In this document: positions 19,657 through 30,000 of the stretch, one piece after another
Numbering within the stretch: the stretch's first letter is position 1
How the letters are laid out: each line of letters starts with the position of its first letter
NCBI GenBank assembly: GCA_021404565.1
Contig: JAAWWF010000006.1
Span: forward strand, 1 to 64,000
Reading direction: 5' to 3'
DNA: 64,000 nucleotides
Source: Roseivirga sp.
Lineage (GTDB): Bacteria; Bacteroidota; Bacteroidia; Cytophagales; Cyclobacteriaceae
Notes under the pieces: model-generated
Told to the model about the DNA's origin: nothing
The model's input: the letters and a program-made list of their open reading frames with translations, nothing else
Databases searched by the model: none
Position numbers and translations under genes: made by a program

Positions 19657-20210
19657 CAGGAGGGACTACCGGATCAACCGATGGTACAGGCACTGCAGCA
19701 GCATTTAATGCTCCCCTGGGTTTAACTATTGATGCTACTGGAAATCTGTTCATAGCCGAGAGGAATGCCCATAATATCAGAAAGATCGCAGCAGGCGGAC
19801 AAAGTTTAAGCGGTACAATCAATTCGCTGGGTGACTTTAATGTTGTGCTCCGTGCTGACGATAGCAATGGAGGAATAACCGAGCAGGCATTTACCATTAC
19901 CGTCAGTGATAACACTGATCCTTCTTTCACCTCAGCGACCGCTGTAAATTTTGCGGAAAACGGAACAGGCACTGCTTACACAGTAACAGCCACCGATGCG
20001 AACCAAGTAACTTACAGTTTGGGTACTGGTAATGATGAAGCCTTATTCGATATCAATGGGGGACTAGTCACCTTTAAGTCAGCTCCGGATTTTGAAACTC
20101 CAGGTGGTAATAATTCAGACAACACCTATGTAATCAATGTGATTGCTACTGATGCCAGTAACAATACTGCCAATCAGAATGTGACCATTACGGTAACGGA
20201 TGTGGATGAA
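17281..20210 (+). repeat. Tandem duplication with 1470-bp unit
   Basis: The unit [split Ig + NHL propeller + cadherin repeat] at 17281-18750 is repeated at 18751-20210. Long stretches match exactly at a 1470-bp offset, dropping to 1460 bp after about 19520 because of the 10-bp deletion. The propeller part is the most similar and the cadherin part has diverged more. Confidence 0.85.
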
Positions 20211-23200
20211 ATTGCTCCGATAATTAGTCAGGACATTCGCCCAGACCTGAACCCAAATGCCAATCAAGTGGATATTACTTTTAGTAAAGGTGTTTTCGGA
20301 GGTACAGGGACCGGACCTGTTGAGGCCTCAGATTTTTCTCTTCTTCTTAGTAATAACACGGCTGTAAATACTCCGGTAATTACTTCAATCACGAATAATG
20401 CAGGGCAAGCCCTTGTGGGAGGTGAAACTGTGTTGAGAGTTAATTTTGGATATACCGGTACGGCAGAAGGAGATGAAAGCCTCACCTTTACACCAGTTCA
20501 AGGAGCAATTTTTGATGCAGCCGGAAATGCTGCTTCAACTCAGCAAACTCACGGAACCTTAGAATTACACGATAATACATTCCCGACTATCACTGGAATC
20601 ACATTAGCAGAAGCATCAGGTACACATAACATTAACCTGACTTATTACATTGATGTTGACTTCAGCGAAGCTGTAAACGGGGTTACGTTTGAGGATTTTG
20701 CGTTGAGTTTTTCCAGTTCACAAACCGGGTTAACACATACAGTGACTACCATAGCCGGTACAGCACTTACAGGCGTTGAAACTACCGTAAGGCTTAACTT
20801 AACCTTTGATACGGGTGAAGCAGAAGGGAATACCATCAATATGATGGTGGCCAACAATACCATCTTCGATAGGGCGAATAACCCTGTTGGAGCAACTGAT
20901 CTTACTACCACACTTAAAATTGATCAGGTTATTCCGGGTATTGGGTTTATGCAGCTGGATGCCAATAATTCTGTGCTGACTACATTTTTTACCGAAAAAG
21001 TGTTTGGAGACGGCAATGCGTCATTGCCATTACAAACGGATGACTTGTCAATTAGCGTTTCTGGTGGTACTGCTACAGGAGCAACCATTACTTCATTAAC
21101 CAATGGAGGAGGTGGAGCCCTGGTAGGAGGAGAAGAGCAAGTGCTGGTGAATTTCACACTTACCGGAACTCCCAATGGGAATGAGTCGGTGATACTAGAC
21201 GCTACTTCAGTGACTTCTATCTTTGATGAGGCTGGATATAATCAGGATACACCTCAGGGCGACAATGTGAATAAAGTTAGTCTTAATGATATTTATGCTC
21301 CGGCATTTACATCTCTGACTACCGAAACTTTTGCCGAAAACGGCACAGGCACAGCCTATACCGTAGCAGCTACTGATGCCAATGCAGTTACATACAGTTT
21401 AGGCACAGGCAATGACGAGGGCTTATTCAATATTGCCAATGGCTTAGTGACCTTTAAGTCAGCCCCTGACTTTGAGAACCCAGGCGGTAATAACACTGAC
21501 AATACCTATGTGATCAATGTGATTGCTACAGATGCCAGTAACAATGCTGTCAATCGGAATGTGACCATTACGGTGACCAATGTTGACGACACTGCTCCGG
21601 TATTCACGTCTCTGACTACAGCTTCCTTTGCTGAGAACGGAACGGGCACGGTTTATACCGTAGCCGCCACAGATGCGAATGCCGTGACTTACAGTTTTGG
21701 TAATGGTAACGATGAAGCACAATTCGACATCAATGGAGGAGTGGTAACCTTTAAGTCAGCTCCTGATTTCGAAGCACCTGGAGATGGGGATACCAACAAC
21801 ACCTATGTAGTCAATGTTATTGCCACTGATGCTGGAAACAATGCAGCCAATCAGAATGTGACCATTACGGTGACCAATGTTGACGACACTGCTCCGGTAT
21901 TCACGTCTCTGACTACAGCTTCCTTTGCTGAGAACGGAACGGGCACGGTTTATACCGTAGCCGCCACAGATGCGAATGCCGTGACTTACAGTTTTGGTAA
22001 TGGTAACGATGAAGCACTATTCGATATCAATGGGGGAGTAGTGACCTTTAAATCTGCCCCGGATTTTGAAGCGCCTGAAGGTAATAATTCAGACAACACC
22101 TATGTAATCAATGTGATTGCCACTGATGCCGGTAACAATGCTGTTAATCAGAATGTAACGATTACCGTAACCAATGTAAATGACAATGATCCAGTATTTA
22201 CTTCTCAACCGATTATCGCGGTTAATGGAGGAGAAGAATATGTTTATCAATATAAAGCCACTGACGGAGATGGTGACGACCTCACCTTTAGTGCTCCTAC
22301 AATTCCTACCTGGTTGAGTTTAGAAGCAAGTGGTTCTGGAGGGCAGGTGACAACATTTGTTGGTAATGGTACCGCTGCAGATACTGATGGGACAGGCACA
22401 AGTGCAAGTTTCGATCAACCCGAAGCCATGGCGGTTGATAGCAACGACAACCTACATGTCTACACCTTCGAGAAGATTTCAAAAGTAAGTCCTGCCGGTG
22501 TCAAAACAGATTTTGCTTCTGTCGAAAGGAATGTGACAAAAATTGATTTTGACAGCAACGACAATCTTTATGTTTTTACATCAAGTAAAATTTATAAGAT
22601 TGATCAGTCCGGGAATATCACCTTTTACGCTGCACCACAATTTCCGGGACAACCTGCTGCAGAAGTGAGTTTTGGAAGAGACATGATTCAAAACTTTGCC
22701 ATGGATGCGGGTAATGGCATCCTATATATTATTTCCAGTGGTAGCATAAAGTCAGTTGATCTATCTGATGGGAGCATTGGAACCACCTCATTCAATACTA
22801 ATGGGATGAATGTGGAGGACATGATTATCGATAGTCAGGGAAACTTGATATTCACGTATATTGAAGCGACTTTTTATAATGTCGGTAGGTCTACTCCACA
22901 AGGCTCCTTTACCCAACTATTCAATACCAATTCAACCAATAAGGTTTCCGATGTTGTAGTAGATGCAAATGGTGACATTATTTTCATAGATCAAACAGCT
23001 CATTTGATTAAGAAGCATAATGCAACGGATGGAATAACAACATTAGCAGGAGGGGCAGGACAATCACTTATCGATGGAGAAGGTACTGCAGCCGGTTTCA
23101 ATCAACCAGATGAAATAGTGTTGGACTCGAATGGAAATGCCTTTGTTTCCGATGCTTTGAACCATGCGGTGAGAAAACTGTCACTTGGAGGCGGAAGAGG

Positions 23201-26200
23201 CCTTAATGGCATAGCACCATTGGCACAGGGAGATCACAATGTTGTATTGAGAGCCGATGATGGCCATGGAGGAGTTACTGATCAGAGCTTTACCATAACT
23301 GTCAACGATATTACCGATCCGGTATTTACTTCCGGCACTGCAGAAACCTTCGCTGAAAATGGTACAGGCACAGCCTATACTGTTGCTGCGACTGATGCCA
23401 ATGCTGTGACTTATAGCCTGGGGACCGGTAATGACGAAGCATTATTCGATATCAACGGAGGGCTAGTAACCTTTAAAACTACTCCTGATTTTGAAGCACC
23501 TAATGACGGTGACAACAATAACACTTATGTGATTGATGTAAAAGCCAATGATGGAGTGAATACGGCCATGCAATTGGTGACGATTACGGTCACCAATGTT
23601 GATGATACTGATCCTGTGTTCATCTCAGCCACTGCCGTCAACTTTGCAGAAAACGGTACAGGTACCGCCTATACGGTAGCAGCCACTGATGCCAATTCGG
23701 TTACTTACAGCTTAGGTACGGGCCATGATGAAGGCTTATTCAATATTGCCAATGGCTTAGTGACCTTTAAGTCAGCCCCTGATTTTGAGACCCCGGGTGG
23801 CAATAATACAGACAATACCTATGTCATCAATGTGATTGCTACGGATGCCAGTAACAACACTGCCAATCAAAACGTGACCATTACGGTGACCGATATTGAC
23901 GATACTGCTCCGGTATTCACTTCACTCACCACCGCTTCTTTTGTAGAAAATGGTACGGGCACGGCTTATACTATTGCTGCGACTGATGCCAATGCTGTGA
24001 CTTATGCCTTGGGCACAGGAAACGATGAGGCACTGTTCAATATCAATGGGGGAGAGGTAACCTTTAAGTCAGCCCCTGACTTTGAGACTCCTGAAGGCAA
24101 CAATACTAACAATACCTATGTAATCAATGTGATTGCCACGGATGCGGTTAACAATGCAGCCAATCAGAATGTGACCATTACGGTGACGGATGTTGACGAG
24201 ATTGCTCCAAGTGTAGTACTAACCGCCTCAACCAACGCTCCGGTAGGAGGAGCCTATGAGGTCACCGCACAATTCAGCGAAGACGTAACCGGTTTTGAAC
24301 TTGCAGATATTACGGTTACCGGTGGTACGCCCGGTAGCTTTGCTACCGTAGATGCCAACACCTATACATTCTTTGTAACCAGTGGTGGTGGAGGAGCAGA
24401 CGTAAGTGTTGCCGCCAGCCTCGCCCATGATCTGGCGGGTAACGCAAATGTCGGTTCTAACATCCTGTCTTTGGTATTTACCGTCACACCACCTGCCAAA
24501 CCTATTATCACCCATATCAGTGATGACACAGGTGCCAGCAACACGGATGGTATCACCAGCGACCGTAACCTGACGGTGAGTGGTACTTCAGATCCAAATG
24601 CAGTGATCAACCTTTTTGCCAATGGTCAGAATGTGAACAGCAGCACGGCAGATGCCAACGGCAACTGGACGGTGGACGCGAGTCATGTGACTTTACCCGC
24701 CATTACTTTCAGCTTTTTGGCCACGGCTAGTGATGGAGCGGGCAATACCAGCGAAAACAGTGACGCTTTCAGTGTCAGTATAGACTTTACTGCCCCAGCC
24801 AAGCCGGTAATCACCCATATCAGTGATGATACAGGAAGTAGCAGTACTGATGGAGTTACCAGTGACCGCAACCTGACGGTGAGCGGCACTTCAGAACCAA
24901 ACGCGGTGATCAACCTTTTTGCCAATGGTCAGAACGTGAACAGCGCCCAGGCCGATGGCAGTGGCAACTGGACGGTGGATGCCAGCCATGTGACTTTACC
25001 AGCCATTACTTTCGGTTTTGTAGCCAGAGCCTCTGATGTAGCAGGCAATATGAGTGGAGACAGTGATCCTTTCAGCGTCAGCATAGACTTTACTGCTCCT
25101 GCGAAGCCGGTAATCACCCATATCAGTGATGATATAGGAAGCAGCAGTAATGACGGCATCACCAGCGACCGTAACCTGACGGTGAGTGGTACCTCAGAAC
25201 CAAACGCCTTGATCAACCTGTTTGCCAATGGTCAGAATGTGAACTCTGCCCAGGCCGATGGCAGTGGCAACTGGACGTTAGACGCCAGTCATGTGACTTT
25301 ACCCGCCATTACTTTCGGTTTTGTAGCCAGAGCCTCTGATGTAGCAGGCAATATGAGTGGAGACAGTGATCCTTTCAGCGTCAGCATAGACTTTACAGCC
25401 CCTGCGAAACCTGTGATCACCCATATAAGCGATGATACTGGTTCCAGCAGTACTGATGGGGTTACCAGCGATCGCAACATTCTAATTAATGGAACAGCCG
25501 AAGCAGGTGTAAGTGTGGATGTATTCTCACAGGCAGGCAAAATCGGCACAGTTGAGGCAGATGCTAACGGAGACTGGATGCTGGATATCAGTGGATTTAA
25601 TCTGCCTGAGTTCACGCAAAACATGACAGCTGAGGCCATCGATCTTGCGGGTAACCGAAGTGCTGTAAGCGACATTTTTACAATTACCATAGACTTCACT
25701 GCCCCTGTCAAACCCATCATTACCCACATCAGCGATGATACCGGAAGCAGCAGCACCGATGGAATTACCAGTGATCGTAACCTGATGGTGAGTGGTACGT
25801 CAGAGCCCAATGCATTGATCAACTTCTATGCAGGTGGTACGAACGTAACCAGTGCTCTGGCCAATGGCAATGGTGACTGGACAATTGATGTAAGTCATCT
25901 CACCTTGCCCACCATCACCTTTGGCATGACGGTGACAGCTACCGATGTCGCTGGTAATGTGAGTGATGTGAGTGATCCTTATATCGCCACGATTGACTTC
26001 ACCGGACCCACGGTGGCACTCAGTGCCCCCAGTGGCCCGACAGAAGGAAGCTTTGTGGTAACCGCACAGTTCAATGAAGATGTGACAGGTTTAACACTTG
26101 GTGATATTACCGTAGCTACCGGAACTGCCAGCAACCTGGTCACCGTAGATGCGAGGACCTACACATTCTCGGTGAGCAGTGGTAACAATGCAGCAGATGT

Positions 26201-26576
26201 GACCATTGCGGCAAGCCTGGTCACTGATATAGCCGGTAATGCCAATATCGGCTCCAATCAGATGAATCTTGACTTTACCGCGCCTGCACCAGTAGGCGTG
26301 CTGGAAAACTCTCTGGTCGATTTTATAAAATCAGAAGAGATCAGTGTTTACCCTAATCCGGCAAAGGACATACTCAACATAGACCTTTCAGAGCTTAGTG
26401 TTGAAAAGGTAGATATTACACTGATCAATGCATCCGGTTTAGCCGTTTTCGAAAGGAACGACTTTACTGGAAAAACATTAAGACTGAATGTATCCGGCTA
26501 TACGAGTGGCCTCTACATTGTCCAGTTCTATGACGGTATTACTATCATAAGGAAGAAGGTGATGGTGAGGAAATAA
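19521..26576 (+). CDS. Giant T9SS adhesin, C-terminal part of the frameshifted gene
   Basis: Continues the protein begun at 8359 in another frame. The reading frame is open from 19521, and the first start-like codon (GTG) is only at 19845, inside a domain, so independent translation is doubtful. In order: the end of a nested propeller module, a cadherin repeat, three related Ig-like domains with a G(A/E)xLVGGE motif (about 20215-21293), three cadherin repeats, one nested Ig/propeller module (22179-23310), three more cadherin repeats, an Ig-like domain (24201-24491), five 101-residue Ig cassettes (24492-26006), a final Ig domain and a type A T9SS sorting domain (ISVYPNPAKDILNIDLS ... RKKVMVRK). 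It is the surface-anchoring end of the adhesin. If the deletion is real the locus is a pseudogene; if it is an assembly error, the two parts are one gene. Confidence 0.8.
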   Translation, partial: GPSSDFASLGFNPYDLAFDKDGNLFISDATNAIYVRNSSGTVSLLAGGTTGSTDGTGTAAAFNAPLGLTIDATGNLFIAERNAHNIRKIAAGGQSLSGTINSLGDFNVVLRADDSNGGITEQAFTITVSDNTDPSFTSATAVNFAENGTGTAYTVTATDANQVTYSLGTGNDEALFDINGGLVTFKSAPDFETPGGNNSDNTYVINVIATDASNNTANQNVTITVTDVDEIAPIISQDIRPDLNPNANQVDITFSKGVFGGTGTGPVEASDFSLLLSNNTAVNTPVITSITNNAGQALVGGETVLRVNFGYTGTAEGDESLTFTPVQGAIFDAAGNAASTQQTHGTLELHDNTFPTITGITLAEASGTHNINLTYYIDVDFSEAVNGVTFEDFALSFSSSQTGLTHTVTTIAGTALTGVETTVRLNLTFDTGEAEGNTINMMVANNTIFDRANNPVGATDLTTTLKIDQVIPGIGFMQLDANNSVLTTFFTEKVFGDGNASLPLQTDDLSISVSGGTATGATITSLTNGGGGALVGGEEQVLVNFTLTGTPNGNESVILDATSVTSIFDEAGYNQDTPQGDNVNKVSLNDIYAPAFTSLTTETFAENGTGTAYTVAATDANAVTYSLGTGNDEGLFNIANGLVTFKSAPDFENPGGNNTDNTYVINVIATDASNNAVNRNVTITVTNVDDTAPVFTSLTTASFAENGTGTVYTVAATDANAVTYSFGNGNDEAQFDINGGVVTFKSAPDFEAPGDGDTNNTYVVNVIATDAGNNAANQNVTITVTNVDDTAPVFTSLTTASFAENGTGTVYTVAATDANAVTYSFGNGNDEALFDINGGVVTFKSAPDFEAPEGNNSDNTYVINVIATDAGNNAVNQNVTITVTNVNDNDPVFTSQPIIAVNGGEEYVYQYKATDGDGDDLTFSAPTIPTWLSLEASGSGGQVTTFVGNGTAADTDGTGTSASFDQPEAMAVDSNDNLHVYTFEKISKVSPAGVKTDFASVERNVTKIDFDSNDNLYVFTSSKIYKIDQSGNITFYAAPQFPGQPAAEVSFGRDMIQNFAMDAGNGILYIISSGSIKSVDLSDGSIGTTSFNTNGMNVEDMIIDSQGNLIFTYIEATFYNVGRSTPQGSFTQLFNTNSTNKVSDVVVDANGDIIFIDQTAHLIKKHNATDGITTLAGGAGQSLIDGEGTAAGFNQPDEIVLDSNGNAFVSDALNHAVRKLSLGGGRGLNGIAPLAQGDHNVVLRADDGHGGVTDQSFTITVNDITDPVFTSGTAETFAENGTGTAYTVAATDANAVTYSLGTGNDEALFDINGGLVTFKTTPDFEAPNDGDNNNTYVIDVKANDGVNTAMQLVTITVTNVDDTDPVFISATAVNFAENGTGTAYTVAATDANSVTYSLGTGHDEGLFNIANGLVTFKSAPDFETPGGNNTDNTYVINVIATDASNNTANQNVTITVTDIDDTAPVFTSLTTASFVENGTGTAYTIAATDANAVTYALGTGNDEALFNINGGEVTFKSAPDFETPEGNNTNNTYVINVIATDAVNNAANQNVTITVTDVDEIAPSVVLTASTNAPVGGAYEVTAQFSEDVTGFELADITVTGGTPGSFATVDANTYTFFVTSGGGGADVSVAASLAHDLAGNANVGSNILSLVFTVTPPAKPIITHISDDTGASNTDGITSDRNLTVSGTSDPNAVINLFANGQNVNSSTADANGNWTVDASHVTLPAITFSFLATASDGAGNTSENSDAFSVSIDFTAPAKPVITHISDDTGSSSTDGVTSDRNLTVSGTSEPNAVINLFANGQNVNSAQADGSGNWTVDASHVTLPAITFGFVARASDVAGNMSGDSDPFSVSIDFTAPAKPVITHISDDIGSSSNDGITSDRNLTVSGTSEPNALINLFANGQNVNSAQADGSGNWTLDASHVTLPAITFGFVARASDVAGNMSGDSDPFSVSIDFTAPAKPVITHISDDTGSSSTDGVTSDRNILINGTAEAGVSVDVFSQAGKIGTVEADANGDWMLDISGFNLPEFTQNMTAEAIDLAGNRSAVSDIFTITIDFTAPVKPIITHISDDTGSSSTDGITSDRNLMVSGTSEPNALINFYAGGTNVTSALANGNGDWTIDVSHLTLPTITFGMTVTATDVAGNVSDVSDPYIATIDFTGPTVALSAPSGPTEGSFVVTAQFNEDVTGLTLGDITVATGTASNLVTVDARTYTFSVSSGNNAADVTIAASLVTDIAGNANIGSNQMNLDFTAPAPVGVLENSLVDFIKSEEISVYPNPAKDILNIDLSELSVEKVDITLINASGLAVFERNDFTGKTLRLNVSGYTSGLYIVQFYDGITIIRKKVMVRK
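24492..26006 (+). repeat. Five tandem 303-bp Ig-like cassettes
   Basis: Units begin at 24492, 24795, 25098, 25401 and 25704. The second and third share long identical stretches (FGFVARASDVAGNMSGDSD), suggesting recent duplication or gene conversion. The fourth is of the GTAEAGVSVDVF subtype seen in the first adhesin; the others are of the GTSEPNAxINLFA subtype. Confidence 0.88.
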
Positions 26577-26612
26577 GAGTAGCACTATACTCAACAGCTG
26601 ACCTGTCTTATC

Positions 26613-26655
26613 AAAAAGGCGATATCCTTCTTCAAGGTGTCGCCTTTTTGTCATT
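26613..26655 (+). terminator. Rho-independent terminator after the second adhesin
   Basis: AAAAAGGCGA (26613-26622) pairs with TCGCCTTTTT (26640-26649), with an inner CCTT/AAGG stem. T residues run out of the stem. Confidence 0.85.
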
Positions 26656-26954
26656 TATCTTTTGCCCGACCGAGCGTCCTGCAACTGTTAGCTCAACTCA
26701 GACCCAATCACCAGAGTACCGGAAAAATCCCTGTTCATACCCAGTCATTTTGCCAATGACAGTATGAGTTCATCAGAAACTGTGCTGAATCCATAACCCC
26801 TGCTAACCGCCTATAAGCAACTTAGAGAGTCTGGTACAGTAATTCATTAGAAAAATAATATTTCAATAGTCTGAAACGAAAAACCAGGGTATATTCGTAG
26901 GTAACCAGCCAACCTGGCTGTAGAAAGATTTCATCATTGTAAATCTTCCGATTT

Positions 26955-27016
26955 GTGAATCCATTTTTGAGTGTAGATGGATTTGCCCTTTAAACGTTCG
27001 ACCAAAGCAGTATTTT
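26955..27016 (+). promoter_or_regulatory. Conserved leader of the third adhesin
   Basis: Counterpart of 8294-8358: GTGAATCCAT, T/G-rich stretch, GGATTTGCCC, GACCAAAGCAGTATTTT, then ATGGA. Almost the same length lies between GATTTGCCC and ATG in both genes (33 versus 32 nt or so). A promoter with a short untranslated leader is the simplest reading. Confidence 0.5.
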
Positions 27017-30000
27017 ATGGAATCCTCAACCATCCCGTTTATATTAGCCCATCCCTTCCAAAAATCTTCCGGATATAAAAAAAAGGGGCTTGTAAGAAGC
27101 TTGTTGACCCTTTGTTTATTGATATCAGCTATTTTCTGTGGGCATGCTCAGAAAGACAAACCCGATCAGAATCGGACAATTCCATCATCTGATTTTATCA
27201 TCAATGGTCATATTGCGGCCAGCTATAACAAGTCAGATAGTGACCCCTTGATTACTACAGAGGCTAGTCTGGTCATTGATCTGAAAGATACTGGTGCTCT
27301 CAAAAATACTGATGGCAACATGCCCTCATTCATGATTATTCCTTTCCTGAAAAATTCCAGTCCGGTTTTTACTTCTACGGCTGTCACAGCGGTGAATGAT
27401 GATGAGACCTACTTTTACGAAATCACATACAGTGATGCTGATGCGGATGATGCGATAGTGACTGCGACCACCAGACCTGCCTGGCTTACCCTTACTTCAA
27501 CCCCTGAGGGAAACAGAAGCACCCTGGCCGGAAGCGGTGCTGAAACCCATGCAGATGGCACTGGTACAGCGGCAAGCTTCTATGGTCCGGTTGGTTTGGC
27601 ACTGGACCCGCACGGTAACGTCATTGTTATGGATCAATATGGTTATGCGATCAGAAAAGTAACACCTGAGGGAGTGGCGAGTACAGTTTCCGGAGGGGCG
27701 TTTATAGGAGGGAGGAATGGAAGTGTATCTGTTGCTTCATTTAATCATCCCAAATATGCCGTTGTAAATGACGCAGGGGATATTTTCCTCACCGAATCTA
27801 CCGGACAAATCGTAAGAAAGATTTCTCATGACGGTATTGTAACTACTGTAGCAGGAGGTAATACAGGCACTGCTTTCAACCCGCCTGGCTATGTTGATGC
27901 CACAGGGCTGAATGCCCGGTTTAAAAACCCTCAAGGGATTGCTATTGACGAAACAGGCATACTCTATGTGTATGACCAGGGCAATAGAAGAATTAGAAGA
28001 GTTACTCAGTCAGGTGTAGTAACTACCCTTTCTGGCTCTGGAAATACCGGGGATGCTGATGGAGCGGCTTCCGCTGCCTCATTCTCAAGTTCTGCACAAG
28101 GTCTGGTCTATTATAACGGATTCCTTTATATGGCCGACCTGGGAAATCACAGTATCAGGAAGATTTCTGTAACAGATGGATCCGTGACTACACTTGCAGG
28201 TAGTGGCACGAGAGCTACGGTTGATGGTACCGGCACCGCTGCCAGTTTTAAGAATCCGATTGGCATAACGGCCGACCCGAGTGATGGTACTCTTTATGTA
28301 ACAGAGCAGGTCGATGAAAAGATAAGAAGAATCACCCAGGGTGGAGTGGTCACGACTATAGCAGGGAGCGGAGCAAGCCTGAATCCGGATGGTTCTGTGA
28401 TCCAATCTAATTTTCCCGGAGGTATCATTATTAATAATGATGGAAACTTAGTGGTGGCAGAAAGAACCGGCAGAAGAGTAAGAGTCATTACATTAGAAAA
28501 ACATGTATTGGAAGGGAGTGCTACCGGGCAGGCAGGAACCCACAATGTAGTTTTGTCGCTCAGCGATGGCAATGGTGGTACTGCTCAGCAAAGTTTTGTA
28601 GTAACGGTCAGCGCATCCAATAGCGCACCCGCTTTTACTTCCTCACCGGTAACTTCCATATTAAATAATCAAACCTACAACTATGTGCTCAGTGCCTCAG
28701 ATGTTGATAATGATGCGCTGACTTTTACAGTAATAACCAAGCCTGCCTGGCTGACTCTGACGACAGATACCCAGGTAAATGTGAGCACATTGGCGGGGTC
28801 AGGCGAAGGCTCTGATGATGGTACAGGAACCAATACTCAATTTGATACACCTACGGGAATTGCGGTAGATAACTCAGGAAATGTATATGTAGCAGATCAG
28901 TTCAACCATAGAATCAGGAAAATTACATCCGGAGGTATTGTATCCACTCTTGCGGGCTCGAGTAAAGGTTTTGCTGATGGAACGGGAACTTCCGCACAGT
29001 TTGATACTCCTACAGGTGTTGCCCTGGATAGTGAAGGGAATGTATATGTAGCTGACCAACTTAACCATAAAATCAGAAAAATAGGCCCGGCAGGCGTGGT
29101 GGTTACTTTCGCAGGCTCAGCTGCAGGGTTTTCCAACGGAACGGGTACCTCATCTCAATTTAATGCACCCAGAGATGTAGCTGTTGATGCATCAGGGAAT
29201 GTATATGTAGCCGACCAAAATAACCACCTCATCCGAAAAATAAGCCCATCAGGGGTGGCCATGACCTTAGCTGGTTCTGTGGAAGGGTTCGCTGACGGTA
29301 CAGGTACTACCGCCCGATTCGACACGCCAACTGGGGTTGCTGTCGGGGCATCGGGGATTGTATATGTGGCAGATGAGGATAATATCAAAGTAAGAGAGGT
29401 TACCCAGTCAGGCGTGGTGACTACTATCAGTGGTACCAGTTTTGGCAGACCCTTTGGAATAGACGTTGACAATTCCGGTAATATCTATATCGCAGACAAG
29501 CTTACTGATAATATTCGAAAGATAAGCTCATCAGGTGATGTGAGTGTAGTAGCGGGCGGCACCTCCGGGAATCTTGATGGTCCGGGAACTATCGCACAGT
29601 TTGCTTCTCCACAAGGAGTGGCACTCGATGGATTGGGAAATATGTTTGTGGCCGATGCACTAAATCATCGGATCAGGAAAGTTTCCGGTCTGTCCAACAT
29701 TTTGACCGGAGATCCCTCAGGCCAGGTTGGTAATCACAATGTCACCTTGAAAGTAGACGATGGCAATGGAGGTACAGCTGAACAGACTTTTGTAGTGGCC
29801 GTTGCGGCAGCAAATATTTATGAAGGCAATGTGGTCATCAATGAAGTGGTCACTGACCCACAGCAGGACTGGAGCACCAACAGCTTCAATGGCATTGCCG
29901 GAAGCGGAGCTATTTCTTCCGGTACAGATGAGTGGGTGGAGTTATATATCAATACAGCTGGAATTGATCTAACAGGATGGACTATAGAGCTCAACGATGG

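Larger units (their letters stand above)
26577..27016. other. 440-bp intergenic region between the second and third adhesins
   Basis: No gene is seen. It contains the terminator of the second adhesin (26613-26649), a small dyad CAGCC-N5-GGCTG near 26908-26922, and the conserved leader before 27017. The ACTACCCA dyad found before the second adhesin is absent here. Confidence 0.65.

Noticed and set aside
19505-19660. Programmed ribosomal frameshift joining the two adhesin parts
   Set aside because: No slippery heptamer is present at the junction, and comparison with the tandem copy shows a simple 10-bp loss.
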